Below are positions 1 through 12,085 of a stretch of DNA of 64,000 bases, piece by piece. Position 1 is the first letter of the stretch; each line of letters opens with the position of its first letter. Source of the stretch: Lithospermum erythrorhizon (taxonomy: Eukaryota > Streptophyta > Magnoliopsida > Boraginales > Boraginaceae); contig JADFUC010000604.1 in assembly GCA_019722365.1 (NCBI GenBank), forward strand, positions 1 through 64,000, read 5' to 3'. The notes beneath the pieces are model-generated. The model was not told the origin of the DNA. It saw only the letters and a program-made list of their open reading frames with translations, and searched no databases. The translations under genes and the position numbers were made by a program.

Positions 1-236
1 CTCAAACACTTCGTTCGGTTACGTATTGCTACTACGCCATTTTGGATTAAGCGTGTGCAGTTATTTATACTTGGTACCACGTTTACTTTCTTAATAGATA
101 ATAGAGTTCAAACATTCAATTGAAACACAATTCCTCAATCTTCAAACTCCAAAAACCAAAATTCTCTCAATCTTCCAATTCCTCTAAATCATCTTTCAAT
201 TAGTTAATTACATTATATTAGTACTCCATTGCTAAA
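1..236. other. AT-rich leader before a transposon-like ORF
   Basis: No gene is seen here. The motif TGGTACCACGTT at about 71-82 recurs, inverted, in the palindrome at 1690-1738. The two could mark the ends of the transposon-like unit that contains the ORF starting at 237. Confidence 0.3.
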
Positions 237-1370
237 ATGGCACCAAAAGAGCTCCCAAAAACAAGAAATTGTTGGTGCAAACAAGAAATAGGAGGAGAGT
301 CCATGAGTCACCACCACAATCACCACCACATTCACCACCACAAGAGGAAGACGATGTAAGGGGTGCAATGGCCGAGGAAGTTCGGGGTAGGAGGTGGAGT
401 ACTAAGATACGGGCGGGGATGGCCTTGATGAAGGAGAAATCAGCGGTCACGGGTAATCTTTTATTCCAATTTTTTAGATCATGCCAAACTTAGTACATTT
501 GCACTACTTTTACTAGTAATTGGTATCCGCCATTGTGTATAGTTTTATGAATCCGCTTCGGCTAGCAACGTTATAATGATAGTGAGGAGTGCTTGGTTAT
601 GGGGTACAATATCGATGGAGTTACCCCGGGTATTATAACGGAAGCTTGATTTAATAAAAACATTTGGTATGTGAATTTGAGTGCGGATGATTACCCGAAA
701 AAGAGGATGGTACTAGCGGTCACATTACAAGAATGTGTAGAAGAGCTTAACAACAATCGTAGAGTTAAGAAAGAAGGAATAGTGTATAAGAACAATTTGA
801 ATGGTATACAAAAACTTGTTTGGAAAGTCGTATCTAGTATTCTTTTGCCATCTACTAGTCAAGCATCCGAAATAAGTTGTTTGCATTCGTTCGTTATGTG
901 GTCTATATTGAATTTCGCATTAAGGTTAATATCTTGCGTTTGATCACTTTAAACATATGTTTAAATCAAAGGGAAAGTCGACCACTTGATATGGCATGAT
1001 TATCTCGTTTGTTAGTTAATATCAAAGGGGTTCTATTGGAGAATGTAGATGGGTTGATTTTAAGAAGGACTCTAAAATGGGGAAGGCAATCATTGATTAG
1101 CCGGGAAGTCTTTATGTGGGGCCCGAGGTATTGCGGTCTAAATGGGAGGTGTTTGAGCGTTGCTTGGATGTGAGATGAGGTGTGGAGGTTCAACAGCTGC
1201 CCCCCAAGGGATGGGTACCTCCTACTTTGTTGGCGGCCACCGATGGCGACGAGCTGGAGAAGCGGGGTCCTCCTCGTTCGAATCATCCGATAGAGCTATG
1301 TCATTTAGAATAAAATTAAGCATACAGCGTGTTAAAGGCTAACTGAATAGAGCATCAAAGTTGATATGGG
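237..1370 (+). pseudogene. Degenerate 'putative plant transposon protein' ORF
   Basis: A broken ORF starts at ATG 237. Reading across frames it gives a basic, Pro/Ser-rich N-terminus (ESPPQSPPHSPPQEED at about 311-355). At 673-945 follows a stretch with YPKKRMVLAVTLQECVEELN and then LPSTSQASEISCLHSFVMWS. That layout (a W-V/L-LLPSTS-like segment followed by a hydrophobic helix) resembles, from memory, the plant transposon protein domain found near retroelement genes. Stops and frame changes occur at about 355, 490 and 945, so no full protein can be made. The family call is by pattern only. A decayed host gene is the alternative. Confidence 0.4.
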
Positions 1371-1689
1371 GCGGCTAAGGTTGCTGTGAGAGTATGGGTG
1401 TGGAGCAGGGCGTATGAATGTGGAGGCGAGGAGAGGCTAAGGAGCCGGGCAAATGCGGGATTCAATTTGAAACATGTTTCCATGAATAATGTGCTTTGAA
1501 TATTGATTATATTGATGTTTGAAGTATTCGAACAATTTAGTTTTTATGTTATGCAGTTACTTATTTTCTAATTTCGGATATTAATATGTTTGATTTCGCA
1601 TTTGATTTCACTTTAGAATTGTTGTTAATGTGGTATCATTTGTTTTAAATTGAACACTATTGTATTTCAAGTGAACACTGCTCCATTTT
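1371..1689. other. AT-rich tail of the transposon-like unit
   Basis: No coding signal is seen. The text is AT-rich with short direct repeats such as TTTGATTTCGCATTTGATTTC at about 1591-1611. It leads into the palindrome at 1690. Confidence 0.3.
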
Positions 1690-1738
1690 GGGTATTAACG
1701 TGGTACCAGTAATTTTAAAAGGTACCACGTTAATACCC
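1690..1738. repeat. Perfect 18-bp inverted repeat around GGTACC
   Basis: The left arm, 1690-1707 (GGGTATTAACGTGGTACC), is exactly the reverse complement of the right arm at 1721-1738, with a 13-base AT loop between them. The inner 12 bases also occur near position 71. It could be a transposon end or a hairpin. No function can be assigned from sequence alone. Confidence 0.75.
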
Positions 1739-2104
1739 CGATAATAATAAACATGCATTGTGGTAAGTGGATTTAATATAAAAGCGTGCCGTTAATGCGA
1801 TCCAATTATTGCCCCAGTTATTAGCGATGGCTGCGTTTAATATAAGCGATGCGCGTTAATAGCGGAGCTGAAGCGCCGAGCAGGCGGGCGATACCCACCG
1901 AATATTGGGTGGGCTCGAGCCGGCAGGCTTGAGGGCGATCCCTCGGCGGTGCAGTCCCACTTGTGTAGGGCCGAGGAGCCGTTCGCTGACACAGTGGTAG
2001 AGGCGAATCTGAGCCTTGGCGGTGGGCGGGCCGGACGGCCCTGGGCTCGATTCGATAGCCATGTCTAGTTCAGAAATTGGCTTCAATTCTGGACTCAGAT
2101 AACT
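1739..2104. other. GC-rich stretch without a supported gene
   Basis: Moderately GC-rich sequence. A 76-codon minus-strand open frame crosses it, but it has no recognisable domain, and its context (a GC-rich island beside transposon sequence) gives no support for a gene. Confidence 0.3.
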
Positions 2105-2552
2105 AAGTGCCCAAGACTACCTAGAAAAGTACATCAACTTTAATATGGAGCAATCTGGATTGGAATCATGGCCAAAGAATGGAAACTGGACGTACACTAA
2201 TAGTGAGCCGGACAATCTGCTTTGCATAATTTTCACTAACACAACCAAGAACCTGCAAAGATCTCCATTATACAAACATAGATTCTTCTATTCGAGTTTG
2301 GGTCCACTTGTGATTATAGAGGTATTTCAATCACTTTTTTCGGAACATCGAAATCAAACTGGTTTAGTTACAATACATTATGTTTTAGCTTTCCTTATTC
2401 TCTTTATTTTTTAATATAATCTATTTATTTTATTGTTTGATATTTTTAAATAAAATCTTGAATTTCTTGCAGATGTATAATGTGGATGATGTTTCAAGAT
2501 ATCTATTAAACCAGTTTAGAGACTTTTTGGGTCTTATAATTATTGCTATCCA
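2105..2552 (+). other. Exon-like host segments left of the retrotransposon nest
   Basis: An open stretch (QDYLEKYINFNMEQSGLESW and onward) runs to about 2321, where GAG|GTATTT looks like a splice donor. After an AT-rich stretch, TTGCAG at 2467-2472 looks like an acceptor, followed by an open segment (MYNVDDVSRYLLNQF). The Copia insertion at 2558 cuts this second segment. The text resumes at 12086. I do not recognise the protein. It may be part of the gene whose ELHRLY exon lies at 13.68 kb, but that link is inference. Confidence 0.25.
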
Positions 2553-2557
2553 TTTGG
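2553..2557. repeat. Target-site duplication TTTGG (left)
   Basis: TTTGG directly precedes the TGTTGG end of the outer Copia element. The identical five bases occur at 12081-12085, right after its CAACA end. Five base pairs is the duplication length made by Copia integrases. Confidence 0.9.
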
Positions 2558-2901
2558 TGTTGGATTGAGCTTCACTTTACACACCGAAAAGAATTGCAAT
2601 CTCAAACCACTATGAAATGGACAAGCAGAAGCAATAGAGATTGACAATTCGAATAATTTCCATTGCACTGAACTTGTGGCTTTTATAGTCAAATGTTACA
2701 ACTTAAATTGCTAAACTGAAGGAGCATTATTAGGCACTAAGTAGCCAGTATTAACAACCTAATCAACATGACTTAATAATGGGAAAATACATAACTAACT
2801 ACAACTAACTACCACCTTTTAAGGCACTACTTTATTCAATTTAGAAAAGCTGAGAATGTTGCTTAGTAAGGATCGGCATGGCTGCATGACTAACTTCAAC
2901 A
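2558..2901 (-). repeat. 3' LTR of the outer Copia element
   Basis: A 344-bp LTR that is collinear with 11721-12080 and shares long identical runs with it (for example ATTTCCATTGCACTGAACTT). It starts TGTTGG and ends CAACA. On the minus strand it is preceded by the purine tract AAGGGAGAG (plus positions 2902-2910), the expected plus-strand primer next to a 3' LTR. Confidence 0.9.
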
Positions 2902-5577
2902 CTCTCCCTTAAGCTCAAACATGCAATGTTTAGCTTATTTCTGTAATTGATCTCATTCCCAAAGCTCCTCTCAGTTTTATGAAAGACTCATTCTTCAACG
3001 GCTTTGTCAATATGTCAGCAATTTGATCTGCAGTACCACAAAACTCAAGTGCAATCCTTCCTTCTTAGTAGGAGATTCTGCAATGAAATTTGCCTGCCTC
3101 CTGCACTGGATTCTTGGACAATTTGATAGTTGAGCTGTTATCACACTTGATGTGTATGCAGTATTCTAATCTGTGATCCAGTTCCTCCAAAATCCTCTTC
3201 ATCCATATTCCTGATGTGCGCAGATCATAGCAATGCATGACCAAATTTTCCGTGGGTGGATAGAGTTACATTAGGTCAAGCCAGCCCAAAGAATACCCAT
3301 CATAATAGAAAGGCATATCCACTTGTACTCTTTCTATCATACTTATCTCCTGCAAAATCGCTATCAGTATATGCTAGCAATTCTCCTCCATTTTTGTCCC
3401 CTTGATAGTAGATTCCATACTGCCAGCCTCTCTTCAAGTATCTCAACACTTCGGCTAACTGGCTAACTCACTGGTCTAGACATGAATCCTACTCACAACA
3501 ACGCCATATCAGTCTTCAGATAATAGATACATAAAGCACTTACAACTGCTTCACAGGAAGAAGTTTCATCCATCAAGCTTCCTTCTGTGTCTTTATCAAT
3601 TGTTGTTCCCGATATCGAGCCACGCAGTAATTGCAATCACTCATGGCAAACCTTTTGAGAATCTCTTCTCAGATACTTTCTTTCAAGTGTATTTAATATC
3701 CATGCTTACCTGTCTCTTACTTCAATGCCTAAGAAATAGTTCATGTTGCCAAGATCAGTCATCTCAAACACTTCCACCATGCTTTGCTTGAACATCATCA
3801 TCATTTCAAGATCATTCCCAGTATATATGAGATCATCTACATATACACTGACAATGATTATGTCTCAGTTTCGCTTCCTTCTAGTCACCGCGTCAGCTTC
3901 TATCATACTATTTTTGAATCACTAAATAAAATGAAATTTATTCGCTAAACCGTATGCCTTTTGGTCCATATGGCCTATAGCCAGACACGAGATCCTCCTT
4001 TCCTATCACTTCAAAGCCACCGGCACAGAACATATACTTCTTCTTCTATTTCTCCTCAGAATGCGTGAGATTTACATCTTCACTGACACATGTTCCACTT
4101 TCGAGTCATGCATGCCGAGTATCATCCCGATAAACCATCCCTTGCTACAAAGGCAGAAACACTTCAGATAGTCCACTTCTTTCAAGTGAAAGTAGCCTTT
4201 GAAACCAACCCGCTTTATACTTTGTTATTATGTCAGTCAGCTCTAATCTGTTTTTGTTTTGTGTATCCATTTAACTCCAATTTTCTCGAGCCTCGAGTAA
4301 TACGCTTAAGCTCCAAGGTTGCTTCAATGGATTCCAGATCATCTCTACTCAGATTGCTTTCTTCTCCATTAATATTTATGTTTTCTCTTAAAAGTGAAAG
4401 GATCTTCTATATCACTTCCAAGCACTATGTTTACTTCATCATCACTTATCTCTTCTCCTGTAGTATAATCACTCATCCAGACTGGTTGCCTTATTTCTCT
4501 TCCTTGTCTAGTAGTGACTCTCCTTGATATTGCACTCCATTCTCAAGTGGTCATGCTGATCTTCAAAATTGAATCGGGTTCTTCATTATAACATTCTTAT
4601 CAGATCATTCCATGAAGTTTGTTTCAAAGATAGTGAATCATCAATGCCCCATTCCATATCGCTTTTGTCCGGGCCTCAACATGAGGTCTTCCAACTCCAT
4701 TGTTTGCCTTCCTCAAATAGTACATCTCTGCTTATTACAACCTTTCCATTCTCCACATCATACAATCTATAACCTTTTGTGCCCTGTTTAAGTTTAACGA
4801 AGATTTGCAGTTTCACTCCTTATCTAGTTCGCTTTCTTCCAAAGCTGGGTATACGGATACGCGCAAGGCTACCCTCAAATCCTGACGCCAATCAAGGCTC
4901 ATTTGCACCCAAGCCTCCCTCGTGGCGTCATTCCTCAATTGATGAGGTAGGACACCTATTTAACACACATGTTGAACCCACTTCACGCCTTCAAAATTTC
5001 TAAAAGTTCTTTCGCATATTCTTTTCCTACGCTGATTGACTTCACCATATTCATCAATGTCCTGTTCTTTCTCTCAACACCCCATTTATTGGGGAAAGAT
5101 ATGCCGTGTTGTCTCTTTAATGCCACAGCTTCAAGAATACTCATTAAATTTTGCACTGAACTCCCCTCTATCTGTTCTCAAGCATTTAATCTTAGCATCT
5201 ATATCCATTTCAACCATGCTTTTAAAATATTTGAAATGAGTGAAAGCATCAGATTTATTCTCTAGCAAGTATATCCAACATTTCCTACTGAAATCATCTA
5301 TAAATGATAGGAAATATCTTTTGCCACTATTGGATATGTGGGTTACAAATACACAACCGAATGAACTAGTTCTAGCTTATTACTTGCTCTCCATGTCAGC
5401 TCTTCTGGGAATGCTGATCTTGTCTGCTTGCCATTCATACCAAATAAGATGCGAGGTCATTATTCTTGAATCTCAAAAGTACCCATGAACCATTTTCTTT
5501 GTTGCTTTGCATTATACGCATCAGTTTTTTGTAGTTTAGGTGTCCAAGTCTTTCATGCCATAGTGCAATAGTGTCTC
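2902..5577 (-). pseudogene. Copia pol, pre-integrase to RNase H (outer element)
   Basis: This is a decayed pol read leftwards from the insertion point of the inner element. Visible marks are the pre-integrase motif WHERLGHLNYKK at about 5518-5553, the integrase end ERKNRTLMNMVKS near 5030-5075, the reverse-transcriptase catalytic motif YVDD at 3832-3843 within a VSVYVDDLIYTGND run, and the C-terminal ADIL-KPL type sequence next to the LTR at about 2960-3030. Frame shifts and stops are frequent, so no long ORF survives. The plus-strand ORFs over this stretch are shadows. The N-terminal half of the same polyprotein lies at 10542-11720. Confidence 0.85.
5573..5577. repeat. Probable target-site duplication of the inner Copia (GTCTC)
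   Basis: GTCTC precedes the TGTTGG end at 5578. The matching five bases after the CTAACA end, at 10537-10541, are GCCTC, so one position differs. Confidence 0.6.
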
Positions 5578-6550
5578 TGTTGGAAATCAATGAGAATTTA
5601 TTCCCTTTTATTATTGTTCCCGTCATGGATAATTGTATCAATTCATTTACCTGTTATTAAATGATTACTAGAACTTAGCGTTTCACCTTTAGTAACGGTA
5701 TATTACTAGCTGGTTTCGCGATAATTTAAGGGGTTATGAGCGACATTGCTAGATCTTACTATTAATCGTTATAATAATAGTGCACTGTCAATTATTATTA
5801 TTATACAACTTACTATTATCTCGAGCCTGTATGCCACATACAATGATATTCGAATAATATTTCATGAATGAAATTAAACGAGATTCAGATATCGAGAAAT
5901 TTCTCAATATTTACATTTGTCAAATATATATGTCGATGAACATCAATTCAAGTTAAACTTGCAAGTTTAATCAATTAACAGATCGACAATAACTCGATAA
6001 GCTATTCGATAAGGACTGCTAGTATTTTCATCAATTGTTAAGTTAATTAAAATAGAACAACTCACTAGTAACCACACCAATTAGGAAGTTCATATAACGG
6101 TCTAATTGGGTTAACTAGTTAAACTAATTTCTTAACGAGTCGCTTAACGAGTGGAATTTTGGGACTTGGTATTTGTACAGGAATTAGGTTTCCTTCATGA
6201 CATGTTAATCACAAAAACCCCACCCCTCTCCTCAAGATAGCCGCCCCTTCCTCTCTTGAGAATTGGAAGAATTTTCTTCAATTCTCATTTCCATCTCAAA
6301 CTCTAGCAGCTCTAGTTCTCGCCTGCTTTCCCTCCTGTGTGCAATCTAGACATCTGTTCGGTGTCAACAAGATCGGAGAGGATCTCTTTATGGCAATTAC
6401 GCGAGACTTTCGTGGGGAATCGTCTTGCTCATAAATGTAAGAATTTCGTATTCACATTTGTCATTTTGTGTTTAGATTAATTTACATTATTTTCAGAACT
6501 GGATGTATGAATTGGTGTTTATCACGATTAAATTCATACTACCCCTAATG
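5578..6550 (+). repeat. 5' LTR of the inner Copia element
   Basis: About 973 bp, collinear along its whole length with 9560-10536, with many scattered 1-6 bp indels between the two copies. The right border is placed where LTR homology stops (CTAATG, against CTAACA in the other copy). The following bases already encode integrase. Confidence 0.8.
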
Positions 6551-8815
6551 CTTGGATAGAGGCGGAGAATATTTCACTAAAGATTCTCGGTCGGATAGAA
6601 AGGAGAATACTACCACGAGTTCAATACTCATCTTAGAGCGCATGTATTGTTTCACAACTCACTCCGCAGAACGCCACAAATATAACGGGCGCAGGTTCTG
6701 AAGGAGAAATCGAACCTTCTGATACGGTTCGGGTCTACATTTAGTCTATCCGATCTACCAGCTAATTTCTCGGGATATGTACTTGCTACGACACTTACCT
6801 TAAACAAATGTCCAACAAGTCAAGAGAGAAAACCCCCTACGAACCTGGTCTGGGAAGATTCTCAAGTTGGGTTTTCTCGTGGATTTTCGTCATACGCTTA
6901 TGTTAAGAGATTAACAAAGCGGTAAACTTTGTTTCAAACCGATAAATGCGTTATTTCATAGTGATATCCAAAGGAAACAATTGGTTAATATTTCTACCTA
7001 AAGCATTTAATAAAATCTTCATCAAGTAAGACAGAGTGTTCCTTGAAAAGGAATATCTGCTCAAGGATTGTAAGAATTGTTCATCTTGGATGAAACCTGT
7101 CGATTTAAGTCACGTCGATGCATCTAATGCGGCTTACGTGATTTAATTCACAAGAATCGCACCTTCTTCTTCATAGAAGATCCAAATCTCGATCCACAAG
7201 AAAGTTAGTGGAAGAACCAACCTTGAGATCCAACAGTGGATCCTCATCAGTACGCGTGTCTTCATCATTGAAAGTTTTTCGACGAGCCCACTTCTTATAA
7301 AGAAGCAATGAACAGCAAGCGACGATGTGACGGAAAAACAGCCATTTAACTGACGGATTCTATGTACTGCAACGCGTTTAGTCCTTGTCGATTTACCAAA
7401 CGGGGTTCGCCCTATCGAACGAACGGGTAGTTAAGAAGAAACACGATAAAGACGGAAACTCTAATGTTTTCAAAGCTGGGGATTTCAGGAATGAAGGTTT
7501 CAAACAAGTTCAATGCTGACTACACATGACGAAACCTTCACAAAATAAGTTATGCTTTTTCAAATCCATCCGATAATCTTAGCTATCACAAATATGACTG
7601 GGCGAAATATGGCAAATGGATGTAAAGACGCTTTCCCGAATGGAAATTTGTAGGAGGATTTGCATACGGTGCAACCTCCAGCTTTTACATGTCCTAGTAC
7701 GACCTAAGAAGCGTACGCAAGTTTAAAGGTCCATTTATGGCGAAGCAGCATCCCAGAGGTCGAATCTACGTGCTTGATGAATCAATTAAAGATTTTGGTT
7801 CCATAAAAAATCAACAAAGAGTCTTGCTAAGGTGATACAAGTATGTAAAGCTGGAGTTACGTATCATTCATAGTCCCTGCATGTCGCATTTACATACTTA
7901 TCATTGAAAAAACCTGAAAGCTATCGAACTCAAGGATTGCCAGTGTGAAATGTTTCTCAATGAAGGACTTAGGCTATTGAGACAATATATACTTGGAATA
8001 AAGATCCATCTAGATCGGGCCATATTAATCGACTTCACAGATACCTATGGTCAGCGCACTGCTAAAGGTTCAACACGAGTAATTCCAAGAAGCGGTAATC
8101 TCCCCACGACACGGAGTTCAACTCACAGAGCAATGCTGTCCCACTACTAGCAGCCGGTATGAACAAAACGGCTGATGCATCTACGCTCATGTGGATCCAT
8201 CATGTACGCCATGTTATACACTGCACTGTCTTAATATGCATCGAAAGTATAACCAAGATATCAAGCCAATCCAAAGTAACCACCGATTGCCCCATGCGCA
8301 TCTTCAAGTATCCAGTAGCTAACTAAAGATGCTGCATATTGAGATGATGAAAGGCAGAGTCAAATGGGTACACCGAGCGCCATCGACAGACGACTATCGC
8401 TCCCAGCCCGTATGTATTTATCTCAACCAGGAGCAAGATTCGAGGAGCCCAAGCAGAGTAATCAAGGCCGACATTCACCATTGCACTGAAAGCATCGAAC
8501 GCCTCAGTTCGCCAGTTAAGATGCTGATTAAGAAATTGGATCAGCCAAAGTGTAGCACTCCAGTATCAAGTGACTGCATACTTTCTAAGTGACACACTAA
8601 TATAGCTCAAGCTAAAGACCTGAGCACATCACAAATCCAAGCAATGCATCTAAAGTATCACCTAATTATATCAAAGTACGTAGCAGCAAATGTGTACATC
8701 TATTTACCCTTTACCAAACCAATAATCAGCAAAGCATTTATTTGTTATATTTAAATGAACATAGGTCTTGCATGTGACGTCAGAGCGGCAAGTAGGTTAA
8801 GCTGAGCCGCAGATA
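6551..8815 (+). pseudogene. Truncated Copia pol (integrase core to RNase H)
   Basis: Reading across frames, the segment opens with LDRGGEYF (integrase catalytic region). It continues with a KTPYE-like stretch at about 6831, a coding match to AYVKRL at about 6898, a PPNGVRPI-like reverse-transcriptase stretch near 7395, VQPPAFTC at about 7669 and ILGIKIHLDRA at about 7990. The YVDD catalytic box expected near 7885 is not present as such and only LIIEK-like text remains. Stops and frame shifts occur every few tens of codons. Gag, protease and the integrase zinc-binding part are missing. No protein can be made from it. Confidence 0.8.
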
Positions 8816-9559
8816 TATCTATTGTGTTATGCGTGAACAAATATCCGAATGTTGCTTCTTATATTCAGTATATTTGTTTATCGCGCCTATACGTTTATAT
8901 TACATATAACATACGTAATGACCGATTTAACGGTGTTAAAATCCTTGAAAAGCAATTTTATGTTTTCTGTGAGAGTAACATGAATTGTTGATTACCTCTT
9001 CAAGCCTAGAAACATGTGATGCCCAAAGCCTCTTCGGGCCGATGCCGAGGCTAGTACATGCGATTATACTCAATACGGTGTTTTGACAATGATCAAGATC
9101 GATCACAAATTTCACAGGACTAGATCAATACCGCTGGCCGCCTATTCAAAGCGCGATCGAGTCAAACTAATTCATAGAAGATACGTGAGATCCTGTCCTA
9201 TGATATTTCGCTGAATTTTAGGTTCGACAATTCTAGACTCACGATATATAACTATCCGCGTTATATAAGCTCAGACTACGACTCAAACGCCCCGCCTTGT
9301 GATCATAACTATGTCGCGGCCACAAATGTAAGATAGCGATAGATGTCGCTATATCATGAGGATTTATCCGTCCTCGATAGCAAGATCTCGCGCCTTCACA
9401 TTGCACCGATTGGGGTTTATGACGCTTCATAAATGCTTATTCACCATACTTAGTAAAAGAAAGTCAAGTAAGTGCTTTCATGACGCATTCTATGGTTAGC
9501 TCTACGACTAGAGATCGCACATAAAGAAATTGAAAGTAATCGCCCAGCAGGCAAAGGGA
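8816..9559 (+). other. Non-coding tail between pol and the 3' LTR of the inner Copia
   Basis: About 740 bp with no ORF of note. The stretch at about 8830-8930 (TGAACAAATATCCGAATGTT and onward) is collinear with 34465-34560 in the element at 29-36 kb. It is therefore a shared 3' untranslated region of the family. Confidence 0.6.
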
Positions 9560-10536
9560 TATTGGAAATCACCCAGAATCGATTCCCTCATTGCGCCTGC
9601 GACAATTGTATCAATTCATTTACCGGTCAAGTTAAATGTGATTACTAGAACTTAGTGTTCACCTTTATTAATGGTATACATTGAGCGGGTTCTCATGATA
9701 ATTTAAGGGTTAAGCAGAGCGATCATGATCTTACTCATTAATCGTTATAATAATAAGACTGGGTCAATTATTATTATACAACTTACTATTATCTGAGCTC
9801 TGTGGGCGTCACACACATACAATGATGATTCGAATAATATTTCATGAACAATAAATTAGATTCTCTCAGATATCGAGAAATGTATTTTCAATATTTATAT
9901 ATTTGTCAAATATATATGTTGATTTAACATCAATTGGTTAAACTTGCAAGTTTAATCAATTAAGCACTGAGATCATTTATCAACTTTGACAAGTTTATTC
10001 GAGGCCGACTGTTAAGATTTTAATCGACTCATGTTATTTAAAATAGAACAATCATCAGAACTCATTAATTAATTAAGTTCATAAATCTAATTGCTAACGA
10101 GTTAAACCTACTTAACGAGTCGTTAACGAGTTTTAATTTTCGTGACTCAGATTCAAAGAGGGGATTAGTTTTCATGACATAAGAATCACAAAACTTCCAC
10201 CCCTCTCTCAGCATACCCGCCTCCTCTCGAGAATCGGGAAGCTTCTTCCACTCATTTCATCCTCAAACTCTAAAGAAGTTCAAGTTCTCTGCCTGCTTCT
10301 CTCTCAAAAGGCAATCTGTAGACATCTTTTCTGTTGAATAAGTATCGGGAGAGGATTCGAGTGGGCAATCACGTAGGCTTTTCGTGGGGGAATCAAGGTT
10401 CAATTGCCTCATTGCAATGTAAGAATTTCTATTCATACATTTGTCATTTTGTGTTTAGACACTTACATTATTTTGAGAACTGTGATGTATGAATCGGGTG
10501 TTTATCAATGCTTAAATTCATACTCAGATTCTAACA
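9560..10536 (+). repeat. 3' LTR of the inner Copia element
   Basis: Copy of 5578-6550. It ends CTAACA at 10531-10536 and is followed by GCCTC, the near-match of the left flanking GTCTC. The left border is approximate because the terminal TGTT is altered to TATT. Confidence 0.8.
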
Positions 10537-10541
10537 GCCTC

Positions 10542-11720
10542 ATTGTCATGTGCACGCTTCTAGTGTATTGCGAACCTTGGTTCCCTCATAAACGACTTTC
10601 AACATCCTATTTGTCTTCATATTAGTCTGTATAATCACACTTCTCTTTGGATGAGTTATACTGCATTTTCCTTCCTTGAACATAACTGAACCTTCTCAGA
10701 AATTGCCCCACACTCAAAGAAGTCGTTTCTTCAACTCAGGTACAAAATAAACCTCTCCAACAGCATACAACACATTGTTCAGTTTTAGTTTGACTACACC
10801 TTTCCCAGCCACAGTGAATTTAGTGTTGTTTCCAAGTTTTACTGAGTGTTTGAAAGATTTATCTAGTATTGAAAAGTTCTTCAGACTTACACATATGATT
10901 TGAGCATCCAGAGTCCAAACACCATACTTCCTCCTTCTCTTTGCTTTCTTCTGAATGTATTCTCGTGATTCCGCTTCGATTGGTCACATTCCGCCTCGAA
11001 CATCGACTATCCGCAGAAATGTCATTTTCCCTTTTCCTTTGAGCCGCCCATACTCTCTGTACTGAGCACTTCATCTTCCCTCAAATTCTAAACTTTGTCT
11101 ATGAATATTGTGAGCATTTCATAGCTCATTTAACACTTACTTCCTCCACAAGGATCTTCCAATCAATACATATGCTTGAATTGTCTGGCTGTATTCTATA
11201 ATTTGCATTTACAATCATTGCACTCTATTTCTTCCCCATTACTTCTCAATTTGTTGGCCACTTGTGTAACTTTTGCCACATACTGATCTATAGTTTCTGC
11301 TCTTCTCTTTCATTTCTAATGTTCTCAAATTCCCTTCTAAGGTATCATCAGAGTTAGTTTTCTTTTACCTTCTGATTTCCACCAAACTTCTTTTTCATGG
11401 ACTCCCATATAATCTTTGAACTTCTCCTATCTAGTATTTGCTCAAATACCTCCCTGTCCAAAACTTGAAAAAAATAGTGCTTGACTTGATGGTCCTTTGT
11501 TCTCACTTCAGGAGAGCTTCTGTGGTCTCATGAGTCTGTCCATGTTCACCACCCCTCTTTTCTACACTCCCTGTTCTTTAGGCCCCGAAAGCAGGTTTTC
11601 CTTCCCCATCATCTCACTCCAATGAGCATAGTGCCCATCAAAGTGTGGAACTTGTGTGAATGCCTTATCTTCACTCATCTCTCTTGTTTGCCTCTCAAAA
11701 CTCCTCGCCTGAGTACTCAA
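10542..11720 (-). pseudogene. Copia gag and protease region (outer element)
   Basis: This is the N-terminal half of the outer polyprotein, read leftwards. The gag start carries TQVPHFDGHYAHWSEMM at about 11600-11660, as in Copia gag proteins that open with a Y/FDG-NY-W motif. Further on, WCLDSGCSNHMC at about 10885-10920 is the aspartic protease active-site box (DSG). IIQTNMKTNRML follows near 10600-10640. The zinc knuckle expected before the protease is not intact. The frame is broken several times. Just right of it, 11706-11720 is a worn match to a tRNA-Met primer site on the minus strand. Confidence 0.8.
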
Positions 11721-12080
11721 TTTGGTTGATTGTTTCATTCTACACATTAATTGAAAAGAATTGCTATCTGAAACCTTACTCAGTACACTATGAAATGGGA
11801 CAAGGTATAAATGTAAGATTGGGTTGAATAATTTCCATTGCACTGAACTTGTGGCTTTTATAGCCAAATGTTACAACTTAAATTGCTAAACTGAAGGAGC
11901 ATTATTAGGCACTAAGTAGCCAGTATTAACAATATAATCAACATGACTTAATAATGGGAAAATGCATAACAATTACAACTAACTACCACCTTTTAAGGCA
12001 CTACTTTATTCAATTTAGAAAAGCTGAGAATGGACGTTGCTTGTGCATGATCATGCATGGCTGCATGACTAACTTCAACA
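11721..12080 (-). repeat. 5' LTR of the outer Copia element
   Basis: Collinear with 2558-2901. The inner border is less sharp (TTTGGTTGATTG instead of TGTTGGATTG). It ends in CAACA at 12076-12080 and is followed by the TTTGG duplication. Confidence 0.85.
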
Positions 12081-12085
12081 TTTGG
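12081..12085. repeat. Target-site duplication TTTGG (right)
   Basis: Exact copy of 2553-2557 flanking the outer Copia element. Confidence 0.9.

Larger units (their letters stand above)
5578..10536 (+). mobile_element. Internally deleted Copia element nested in the outer one
   Basis: Two long LTRs (5578-6550 and about 9560-10536), both starting with a GTTGGAAATC-type end, flank a short internal region. That region begins directly in an integrase core (LDRGGEYF at 6551) with no visible primer site, gag or protease. The rest of pol follows, with many frame shifts. The element splits the outer pol exactly, and outer coding text resumes at 10542. It is non-autonomous. The LTRs are related to those of the element at 29-36 kb but differ in their later part. 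Confidence 0.85.
2558..12080 (-). mobile_element. Full-length Copia LTR retrotransposon, interrupted by a second one
   Basis: The element is bounded by TGTTG..CAACA LTRs and a perfect TTTGG duplication. It is transcribed leftwards. From right to left it holds an LTR, gag (HFDGHYAHWSEMM), a protease motif (CLDSGCSNHMC), a GAG-pre-integrase motif (WHERLGHLNYKK), an integrase tail (VERKNRTLMNMVKS), reverse transcriptase (YVDDLIYTGND), RNase H, a polypurine tract and the second LTR. That domain order, with integrase before reverse transcriptase, is Copia. A plus-strand Copia element is inserted at 5578-10536. Without the insert the element would be about 4.6 kb, a usual Copia length. Many frame breaks show that it is dead. 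Confidence 0.93.

Noticed and set aside
4090..4527. 145-residue plus-strand ORF
   Set aside because: It is the antisense shadow of Copia pol, which reads on the minus strand here.
5435..5641. 68-residue minus-strand ORF running from the outer Copia pol into the inner LTR
   Set aside because: Its first half is only LTR sequence read through in frame. The true coding part ends at the insertion point, 5577.
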